Assembly: GCA_038217425.1 (NCBI GenBank)
Contig: JBBQPM010000267.1
Span: 1-7,720 of the forward strand
DNA length: 7,720 nucleotides
DNA from: JAIEPT01 sp038217425
GTDB taxonomy: Bacteria > Planctomycetota > Planctomycetia > Gemmatales > Gemmataceae
Direction: 5' to 3'
A program made the translations under genes and the position numbers. The notes beneath the pieces are model-generated. The model saw only the letters and a program-made list of their open reading frames with translations, had not been told where the DNA came from and searched no databases. Each line of letters opens with the position of its first letter. The stretch's first letter is position 1. Below are positions 1 to 5,388 of this stretch, piece by piece.

Positions 1-140
1 CCGTCGCAATTGCAGAGGATGCCGCAAATGGCAATGACGATGATATCGCCGAGGAGGTGTTTCCGATTGCGCGTGTGCCGCGGATCGGAGAGTGACTGAA
101 AGTAAGAGCCGACGGATTCGACATCGACAAGCTTCGCCAT
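1..140 (-). CDS. ISAs1-family transposase, N-terminal part (cut by window edge)
   Basis: Reading leftward from an ATG at 140-138, 46 codons stay open to the window edge. The protein begins MAKLVDVESV and continues through SLSDPRHTRNRKHLLGDI to a hydrophobic stretch ending CGILCNCDG. This matches the N-terminal domain that precedes the DDE domain in ISAs1-family (H-repeat) transposases, with its pattern of a short helix, a DPR motif, an R-K/H-H-x-L stretch, then a hydrophobic helix ending in C-x-x-DG. An AAGGA ribosome-binding site lies at 148-152, seven bases before the ATG, which supports this start. The catalytic residues lie outside the window, so intactness cannot be judged. Family transposases act on the IS terminal inverted repeats in a cut-and-paste type reaction. 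The family call rests on memory of the motif, not on a search. Confidence 0.78.
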   Translation of the reverse strand, partial: MAKLVDVESVGSYFQSLSDPRHTRNRKHLLGDIIVIAICGILCNCD

Positions 141-550
141 GAGGCCGTCCTTGAGTATGACGAGGACGGTCGAGCCGGCCCCAACCGACGCCGCGCGCGA
201 CGATCCTTCTCATGACAAGGATACTACCTGCACGCCCAGGGCGCAAGCTCCCTATATTACCCAATTATGCGCGCGGGCCGTGCCTCGCACGCCGACCGAC
301 GCAAGGCGATGCAGCGTTCGTGCATCGAATCGGAATTATCGCGAAGTACGCCGCAGGGCCGGAATTCGCGAAAAATCATCAAGGTACTCCGCCGCCTCAT
401 GAACCTGGCGGCGTAACTATGAAGTTCTCAGAAAGTGACCTTACTCTGCGAAATCAACAAAGGAGAGAATAAAAGGCAGCGTGGGCAACATCCTTGACCG
501 CGAAGTGCGGGGGAGACAGGAAGAGCGTCTGGCGTGAGCTGGATTTCGTT
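141..550. other. Non-coding stretch upstream of the transposase, containing the presumed IS end
   Basis: No convincing gene is seen on either strand. The short open frames here lack a ribosome-binding site and any family motif. The stretch holds three small inverted repeats: a near-palindrome at 203-222, a 7-bp stem at 307-327 (CGATGCA/TGCATCG, 7-base loop), and a GC-rich 7-bp stem at 390-413 (CGCCGCC/GGCGGCG, 10-base loop). None is followed by a T-run, so they are not obvious intrinsic terminators. The end of the ISAs1-type element should lie in roughly 200-260, about 60-120 bases upstream of the transposase start. It cannot be fixed because the other terminal repeat is outside the window. 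Confidence 0.5.
203..222. repeat. 20-bp near-perfect palindrome in the transposase leader
   Basis: The two 10-base halves ATCCTTCTCA and TGACAAGGAT are inverted copies with one mismatched pair, centred on TCATGA. It sits about 62 bases upstream of the transposase ATG. It could be a leader hairpin that limits translation or a protein-binding site near the IS end. The symmetry is seen; the function is inference. Confidence 0.4.
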
Positions 551-700
551 TCAGGAAAATAAATTTTCTGCTTCCGCCTCATCCTCGACCAAGACATGCA
601 GATACACGCTCGTCACCGCCACGTTCGAATGTCCTGCCGCCGAACGTACCTCGGCCAACGTGCGACCTCCCGCGACGTCTGATGAAGTAATCGCACTTTT
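551..700 (-). pseudogene. Tyrosine recombinase (integrase) C-terminal remnant
   Basis: A 49-codon stretch from 700 down to the TGA at 553-551 reads KSAITSSDVAGG, then GRTLAEVRSAAGHSNVAVTS, then VYLHVLVEDEAEAENLFS. It fits the end of a tyrosine recombinase: a helix with an L-x-x-V pattern, the GHSN box with the second catalytic histidine (629-631), and V-Y-L-H-V with the nucleophilic tyrosine (602-604), followed by an acidic C-terminal helix. In related recombinases the KTAI/KSAI stretch directly follows the arginine of the HxxR box. Here that position is TGA (703-701), which could arise from CGA by one C-to-T change. An extra base in the adjacent A-run is an alternative cause. No N-terminal or core-binding part is recognisable upstream, so this is a broken relic. 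It has no start codon or ribosome-binding site. Confidence 0.68.
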
Positions 701-850
701 TCAGACCGCCGAGAAAAAGGAATTTCGAGTGAATGCCAAGATACGACGACAACTGAGGCAACGCCTTCAGCGCGGACGGCGAACGCGGCCTAGCCTAGAT
801 TGGCATCTTGAACTGAACCGGGAACTGCTTCGGGCCGTTTTTGCGAGAAT

Positions 851-2164
851 CTATCCCATGATCGCGGCGATCGGCGTGCCGCCGCTGACGATGGGAACGT
901 CTTGGCCGCTCGGCGTCGGATAGCGCTTGTTGGGGTCGATGCCGAGGAGCGAGTAGATGGTGGTGGCGAAGTCGGCGGGGGAGTGGCTGTTGTCCGTAAC
1001 GAAGGCGCCGATGCGGTCGGTGGCGCCGTAAATGAGGCCGGCGGGGACGCCGCCCCCCGCCAGCATGATGCTCATCGCCTGCGCCCAGTGATCGCGCCCC
1101 GCCTTGTCGTTGATGCGCGGAGTACGGCCGAACTCGCCGAACATCATAACGAGCGTATCGTCGAGCATGCCGCGCGTCGCCAAATCTTCGATCAGGGCCG
1201 AGACTCCCTGGTCCACGACGGGAAGATTGGTGCGGAGCCGGCTGAAATTGTCCTGATGCGTGTCCCAACCGAACGGCTCGTTTACGGTCACGAAACGGAC
1301 CCCCGCCTCGATCAGCCGACGTGCCATCAGGAAGCGCTGGCCGATCTTCGTCCGGCCATAACGATCGCGCAGACGCCCCGGTTCCTGATCGATCTGAAAC
1401 GCGGCGTTCATGCGCGGCGACAGGATGATCTGGTGGGCGTCCTGATAGTTTTGATCGATGCTGGTGAGCAGGTCGGGGCGATCGATGAGCCGTTCGAATG
1501 AACGATCCGATTCACGTAGCAGGGACTGCCGGCGATCGAAGCGTTCGCGGTCGATGCCGGGAGGAAGGGTCATGGCCCGGACCTGGAAGCTGCTGTCGTT
1601 GGGATCGCTTTGCAGGGCGAAGGATTGATACGCCGAGCCGAGAAACCCGGCGCCCGGGCCTTCACTCGGTTCGGTTGGGACGGCGACCGTGCTGGGCAGG
1701 CCGAGGATGGAGGGCATCTCTTTTTTGACGACGGCCGACCAGCTTGGGTATTTCATCGATTGGCTGGGGGGATTGCCGCTGCCGAGCATGAACATGCTGG
1801 CGGGATTGTGGTCTGGAATATAGTGATTCACCCCGCGGACGACGCACAGGCGGTGGATTTGCCGGGAAAGATGCGGCATCAGTTCGCAGACTTTGTAGCC
1901 CGGGAGGTTGGTGGCGATCGGATTGAACTCGCCGCGGACGCCATCGGGAGCGTCGGGCTTCATGTCCCACATATCCTGGTGAGGCGGACCGCCTTGTTGC
2001 CAGATGAAGATGACGTTCTTTGCCTTGGGCAGACGGGCGGCGGCCGCGCGTGCTTCGCGCTCGGCACGCAGGAGCGCCGGCAAGGTCAGCGACGAGAGGC
2101 CGACCATGCCGAGCCCTAGCAGATCGCGACGATTGAAACCGTGACATCCCATTTTCTTGTTCAT
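851..2164 (-). CDS. DUF1501 family exported protein with Tat-type signal
   Basis: This 437-residue protein fits the usual length and motifs of the DUF1501 family (PF07394), abundant in Planctomycetes and distantly related to alkaline phosphatase/sulfatase-fold enzymes. A twin-arginine signal is visible: FNRRDLLGLG at residues 10-19, then a hydrophobic segment to about residue 32. Export of a folded protein across the inner membrane is therefore likely. Family landmarks follow in order: WQQGGPPHQDMWDMKP (55-70), GWDTH (299-303), FGEFGRTP (342-349) and GRDHW (356-360). The histidines and acidic residues in these motifs are plausible metal or active-site ligands, but no substrate is established. 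The ATG at 2164 has GAGG five bases upstream. The gene starts 25 bases after the DUF1549/DUF1553 gene on the same strand, so the two are probably co-transcribed and act together in the periplasm. No clear terminator is seen after its stop. Confidence 0.95.
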   Translation of the reverse strand: MNKKMGCHGFNRRDLLGLGMVGLSSLTLPALLRAEREARAAAARLPKAKNVIFIWQQGGPPHQDMWDMKPDAPDGVRGEFNPIATNLPGYKVCELMPHLSRQIHRLCVVRGVNHYIPDHNPASMFMLGSGNPPSQSMKYPSWSAVVKKEMPSILGLPSTVAVPTEPSEGPGAGFLGSAYQSFALQSDPNDSSFQVRAMTLPPGIDRERFDRRQSLLRESDRSFERLIDRPDLLTSIDQNYQDAHQIILSPRMNAAFQIDQEPGRLRDRYGRTKIGQRFLMARRLIEAGVRFVTVNEPFGWDTHQDNFSRLRTNLPVVDQGVSALIEDLATRGMLDDTLVMMFGEFGRTPRINDKAGRDHWAQAMSIMLAGGGVPAGLIYGATDRIGAFVTDNSHSPADFATTIYSLLGIDPNKRYPTPSGQDVPIVSGGTPIAAIMG

Positions 2165-2189
2165 GACAACCTCGTTCGTGATGGCAATC

Positions 2190-4586
2190 TTAATGATGAA
2201 CCAGGAACTCGCGCCGATTCAGAAACGACCAGAAGAGGTCCTCGAAGCCCTCATCGCGCGAATGAGCAACCTTGAGGTGGCTCAAACCGAGTACCTTCTC
2301 GTCGTTGGTCGGGAACCGGCTCAGCGTATTCAAGTACAGCTCTTCGAGCACCTTGGCATCATCGGCTTTCGAAGCGAGCAGCTTGGTGAGCCGGCCCGTT
2401 TTTTCGGTGATCTTCGCGATCAATGCGCCGTCGTTGTAGAAATAAAGCGCCTGGCTGAGGTTCGGCGTCTCGGCTCGCTCGCAGTCGCAGCTTTGCGTTC
2501 GCTGCGGCTTATCGAAGATCTTGAGAAGATAGCTGTCCGCCCCGCCTGGCCGGCTCAGCGGAAATTCGATCGAACGCTGGAACGGACGATTCGGATCGCC
2601 ATTGTAGACCGGCGACAGATTCACCGCCGTCCCGGTCGCTTGAGCCACGGCGTCGACCACCTGCTCGGCGCTCATGCGCCGCAGTAGGCGGTGCGAGTAA
2701 TTCCGTTCATCCTTCGAGTTCGTCTCGTTCGTCTCCCAGCCGCGCTGGTAGGTCACTGTATTCAGAATGCGGCGATGGAGACGGCGCAGGTCGTATTTGT
2801 GTTCGACAAAATCGCGGACGAGTTCGTCGAGCACTTCCGGATGGGAGGGAGGATTGCCGGCGGCCAATGAGTCCACCGGATCAATCAGTCCCTTGCCGAA
2901 GTAATAACTCCAGACGCGATTGACGATGGAGCGAGCGAAGTAAGGATTGTCGGGACCGACCATCCACTTCCAGACTTCCAGACGCGGATCGTCGCCGGGC
3001 TTGAAGTCGAGCTTTCGGCCGCCGAGAACGCCCGGCGCGATCGATTTCCCTTCGATCATTTCCGTGAAATGCGAGAGCGGCTCCTCCGTAACGTGCAGGC
3101 CCACCCAGTTCACTTTTTTCTTCTTGAGGATCGGATCGACGCCGCGGTTGACGTAAGCGAACGACAGCGTGAAGCCGAAGAAGTCCTCCTGCGTCCAGCG
3201 GTCGTGCGGGTGCTTGTGGCACTCGGCACATTCGAGACGAACGCCCAGAAACGCGGTGGCGACGTGCAGGGCGATCGGTTGCGGATCGATCTTCCCCTTG
3301 GCGGGCCCAGCCTGAACGCGGAACTTATTGTTGTCGAAGAAGATGTCGAGCGAATTCCGCAGCGCATAACCCGTCTCCCACGGCTTCTCCGCCGACTCCT
3401 CACGCGGGGCGTCGTCGGCCGACTTCTTCTCCGTCTTCTTGGTGACCGCTTTCGATTCCTTGATCTTTCGTTCCTCGGCGATCCGCTTGATTTCGGCGTT
3501 CAGATCTTCGAGGCTGCGCCCATCGGCAGCCGTCCCCGTCAACACGCCCAGGACGATCTTGTCCCACGGCCAGTTTGCGGCGAGCTTGTTGCGATACCAG
3601 TCATGCGTCTTGCACACCGCCTGGTCGTAAAGGACGCGATTGTCCGCCCCCGTGATGTCGCAAAGCTTCGTGGCACAGACGGCGGAATGCAATGGATGCG
3701 CCAGCAGCGCGTCGATCGCCTTCGCTCGCTTGTCGGGCGACTTGTCAGCGAGAAACTTGTGAATCTCGTCCGCGGTCGGTAGCTGGCCGATGACATCGAC
3801 GTGGATTCGCCGAAGGAACGTGAGGTCGTCGGCGACGGGCGTCGGCACGATGTTGAGCGTCCGTTGCTTCTTGGCGATGGCGCGATCGATCGAATCGCTC
3901 AGCTTCTCGTCTGTGAACTTCAGGTTCTTCGGGCTCGCCTGCGGCACCAGGGCATAGGTGAAACCGATCTGTCCCGCGTAGTGTGCGAGAATATGCGTAT
4001 CGCCGCTGCGGCGACCGAGGACCTTGCCTTTTTCATCCGCCTCGGCGATCGTCGAATCGAAGACGTCGAATCGGGCGAAGCGCGTCACTTCCAGTTCCTT
4101 CCCCGATTCGAGCTTGGCGAAGACTTTGAGCGCGGTCGGGTTCGCCTCGTGAGCGATGAACTGCGTCGGCTCGACGCGGACCGACGTCACTTTCTCCTGG
4201 GCGCCGGACTTGTAAGGCGCTCCGGCCGCGATCCAGTCGCGGAGGAGCTTGTATTCCTCGCTCCCCTTGACGAGACGCATGCTCCCGCCGTGCGACACCG
4301 AGCCTGTCGGCTTCAGGAGGAAGAGACTGTTTTCGGCGAAGATGGGATCGAGCCGCCGGCCGAACGCGCCGCGCACTTCTTGATAGTCCGCCTCGGGATT
4401 CGCACCGAACAGCGACAGCCGAAACCCTCCCTTGCCGGCGAACGAGCCATGGCAGAGGCCTGAGCTACAGCCGAGCTTATAAAGGGTCGGCACCACCTCG
4501 CGATCAAAGAGCGGCGTTTCCGCATTCGATGCGGCGACCGACAGGGCGAACGAAAGGATTCCCAAAAACCAGGCATTGGTTCTCAT
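2190..4586 (-). CDS. DUF1549/DUF1553 exported cytochrome-like protein with Ig-like domain
   Basis: From the ATG at 4586 the protein is 798 residues. It begins with a Sec-type signal, MRTNAWFLGILSFALSVAAS, with likely cleavage after SNA near residue 22. Residues 40-46 read CSSGLCH, a CX4CH motif in a family-typical G-C-x-x-G-x-CHG context that may bind haem. Residues 132-212 resemble a bacterial Ig-like (Big2) domain. DUF1549 spans roughly 225-480 and contains CAECH at 453-457, a canonical CXXCH haem c motif, followed by HKHPHDRWTQEDFFGF. A Lys/Glu-rich linker lies at about 359-403. DUF1553 covers about 530-790, with NPYFARSIVNRVWSYYFG. It is the first gene of the operon with DUF1501; the biochemical role of the pair is not established. 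An ATG at 4601 would add five residues. The frame stays open to 4865, but that extension is Arg/Lys-rich and places the signal peptide internally, so it was not used. Confidence 0.93.
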   Translation of the reverse strand: MRTNAWFLGILSFALSVAASNAETPLFDREVVPTLYKLGCSSGLCHGSFAGKGGFRLSLFGANPEADYQEVRGAFGRRLDPIFAENSLFLLKPTGSVSHGGSMRLVKGSEEYKLLRDWIAAGAPYKSGAQEKVTSVRVEPTQFIAHEANPTALKVFAKLESGKELEVTRFARFDVFDSTIAEADEKGKVLGRRSGDTHILAHYAGQIGFTYALVPQASPKNLKFTDEKLSDSIDRAIAKKQRTLNIVPTPVADDLTFLRRIHVDVIGQLPTADEIHKFLADKSPDKRAKAIDALLAHPLHSAVCATKLCDITGADNRVLYDQAVCKTHDWYRNKLAANWPWDKIVLGVLTGTAADGRSLEDLNAEIKRIAEERKIKESKAVTKKTEKKSADDAPREESAEKPWETGYALRNSLDIFFDNNKFRVQAGPAKGKIDPQPIALHVATAFLGVRLECAECHKHPHDRWTQEDFFGFTLSFAYVNRGVDPILKKKKVNWVGLHVTEEPLSHFTEMIEGKSIAPGVLGGRKLDFKPGDDPRLEVWKWMVGPDNPYFARSIVNRVWSYYFGKGLIDPVDSLAAGNPPSHPEVLDELVRDFVEHKYDLRRLHRRILNTVTYQRGWETNETNSKDERNYSHRLLRRMSAEQVVDAVAQATGTAVNLSPVYNGDPNRPFQRSIEFPLSRPGGADSYLLKIFDKPQRTQSCDCERAETPNLSQALYFYNDGALIAKITEKTGRLTKLLASKADDAKVLEELYLNTLSRFPTNDEKVLGLSHLKVAHSRDEGFEDLFWSFLNRREFLVHH

Positions 4587-4689
4587 GAGCTTCCCAGGCA
4601 TTGTGTTTTTCAAGAGCAGAGCCAGGCGAGAGCGGAACCGCGAAACGGACTCCGGGTTTCGCAAATTGAGTCGTCTTCTGTCATCGACT

Positions 4690-4718
4690 ATCTTACTCAC
4701 AAACCGGCCCGATGCAAA
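4690..4718 (-). promoter_or_regulatory. Possible promoter of the DUF1549-DUF1501 operon
   Basis: On the minus strand TTTGCA (4718-4713) and TAAGAT (4695-4690) are spaced by 17 bases, about 100 bases upstream of the chosen start. Each box matches the sigma-70 consensus at four of six positions. Planctomycete promoters often deviate from this consensus, so this is only a candidate. Confidence 0.22.
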
Positions 4719-5072
4719 GTCAAAACAGCAAACGCGGTGTTTCTCGTCGGCACCAAATCTGGGCTTCGCTTGCCGCCACGGCTTTTTGCCTGTCGATCGG
4801 CTTCTTGGGCAGGCCGACTTGGTCACCTGGAGTACGCGCTTCCTGGCTGCGGAACTCGTCGGCAATCAACAGGTGGTCGTCGCCAAGATAATGCGCCGAG
4901 GCGTGCGTGGCCGCGAACATCTCGTGATCCGCAACGCCAACTACGGCAGCTACTCGGCATCGAAAAAGGGAAGGAAAGAAGGAACGTTTGTTTGCGCTAA
5001 CGGCATGCCACAAGCGCCGGACTTCTGAAGTTGCTTTTGGCACTGAAAAATAGGTGCCTCATAAGTGCCTCC
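4719..5072. other. Region between the operon and the attachment site; no gene assigned
   Basis: A minus-strand frame from a GTG at 5043 to 4720 encodes 107 residues. Its middle part, HASAHYLGDDHLLIADEFRS, has gene-like codon choice. It has no recognisable domain, and it overlaps both the candidate promoter and the open 5' extension of the DUF1549 frame. It might be the relic of a gene or a chance frame in GC-rich DNA. The right end holds two direct copies of GTGCCTC at 5054-5060 and 5065-5071, offset by 11 bases, which belong to the repeat cluster around the attachment site. Confidence 0.35.
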
Positions 5073-5121
5073 ATGTTGCACAATTCGGTATAATATGGTT
5101 GCCATACGGTGCAACACAACC
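5073..5121. repeat. Inverted-repeat cluster with TATAAT box, left of the attachment core
   Basis: TGTTGCAC (5073-5080) and GTGCAACA (5109-5116) are perfect 8-bp inverted copies separated by 28 bases. Nested inside and overlapping are GTTGC/GCAAC (5098-5102 with 5111-5115) and GGTTG/CAACC (5097-5101 with 5117-5121), so several alternative hairpins are possible. A consensus TATAAT lies between the arms at 5089-5094 without a good -35 box at normal spacing. GTGCAAC recurs at 5381-5387 just before the integrase ATG. The position left of the tRNA-derived core suggests integrase or accessory-protein binding sites. This role is inferred. Confidence 0.45.
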
Positions 5122-5192
5122 AGTGAGCGCAAGCGATTGGCAATCAAGGGTCTTGTGGCGTAAGTCGTGTCTAAATCATTTCTTGCAACCGG

Positions 5193-5259
5193 CCGGAGTA
5201 CTACACTCAAAATCCGGTTTACGCAAGTAAGTGTGGGTTCAAGTCCCACCTTCGGCACT
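5193..5259 (+). other. Putative integrase attachment site (att) in tRNA-Leu sequence
   Basis: Tyrosine recombinases of integrative elements often cross over in a tRNA anticodon loop and carry the tRNA 3' part in attP so that the target gene is rebuilt. Here the tRNA-Leu identity starts at or just before the loop (5204-5212), runs exactly to the 3' end, and is followed 131 bases later by an intact integrase. Non-tRNA DNA to the left, the tRNA 3' half, then int to the right is the arrangement of attP. It would also arise at the junction of tandem elements or after loss of the left tRNA half. No second copy of the 3' half is present in the window, so the element's other end is outside. Confidence 0.65.
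5206..5257 (+). tRNA. tRNA-Leu(CAA) 3' half only (probably non-functional as a tRNA)
   Basis: The sequence matches a class II tRNA-Leu from the anticodon loop onward. The loop is CTCAAAA at 5206-5212 with anticodon CAA at 5208-5210. The 3' anticodon stem TCCGG is at 5213-5217. The long variable arm is at 5218-5232, with stem TTAC/GTAA closing a GCAA loop. The T arm is GTGGG-TTCAAGT-CCCAC at 5233-5249, the acceptor 3' strand CTTCGGC at 5250-5256, and the discriminator A at 5257. CCA is not encoded. The partner acceptor strand GCCGAAG and a D arm are absent upstream. CCGGA does occur at 5193-5197, but it would leave a 15-base loop instead of seven. The piece therefore appears to be a partial tRNA gene, as left or carried by elements that integrate at the anticodon loop. 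Confidence 0.85.
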
Positions 5260-5302
5260 CAGCAAATAATCAAGAATTCTGCACATCAGCACTGTTGACG
5301 GG

Positions 5303-5308
5303 TATAAT
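5303..5308 (+). promoter_or_regulatory. Possible -10 box for the integrase gene
   Basis: A consensus TATAAT within GGTATAATGG lies about 80 bases upstream of the integrase ATG. TTGACG is present nearby at 5295-5300 but is far too close to serve as its -35 box. At 17-base spacing the -35 would be TGCACA (5280-5285), a weak match. The flanking GGTATAAT also occurs at 5087-5094. This is a candidate only. Confidence 0.3.
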
Positions 5309-5322
5309 GGCCAAGACGCGGT

Positions 5323-5341
5323 GCTGACAATTTGCTGACAA
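5323..5341 (+). repeat. Direct repeat GCTGACAA x2, 11-base period, upstream of the integrase
   Basis: Two identical copies of GCTGACAA at 5323-5330 and 5334-5341 are offset by 11 bases, one helical turn. This is typical of tandem sites for integrase arm-binding domains or excisionases. They lie between the candidate -10 box and the integrase start, so binding could also repress integrase. A closely similar pair is found at 5638-5656 inside the integrase gene. Confidence 0.45.
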
Positions 5342-5388
5342 CACTTCCCCCGCACGGCATTCGCGTTGCCCCACCCAAAGGTGCAACG

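Noticed and set aside
390..413. Intrinsic terminator
   Set aside because: The GC-rich 7-bp stem is real, but no T-run follows on either strand and no gene ends beside it.
780..850. Rho-independent terminator after DUF1501
   Set aside because: Only a bulged stem of about five pairs is seen (AACGG.../...CGGTT), and no T-run follows.
795..1268. 157-codon minus-strand frame
   Set aside because: It is a shadow of the DUF1501 gene in another frame, rich in Arg/His/Gly, without motifs or a ribosome-binding site.
902..1501. 199-codon plus-strand frame opposite DUF1501
   Set aside because: It is antisense to a well-supported gene with recognisable motifs, and its own sequence shows no domain.
5000..5213. 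A group I intron inside tRNA-Leu, with GCGCCGGACTT at 5013-5023 as the 5' exon
   Set aside because: That stretch shares the anticodon stem bases, but it lacks a D arm and acceptor strand, and no convincing intron core pairings were seen.
5190..5257. A complete tRNA-Leu gene with a short intron in the anticodon loop
   Set aside because: No acceptor 5' strand (GCCGAAG) and no D arm precede the anticodon stem, so only the 3' half is present.
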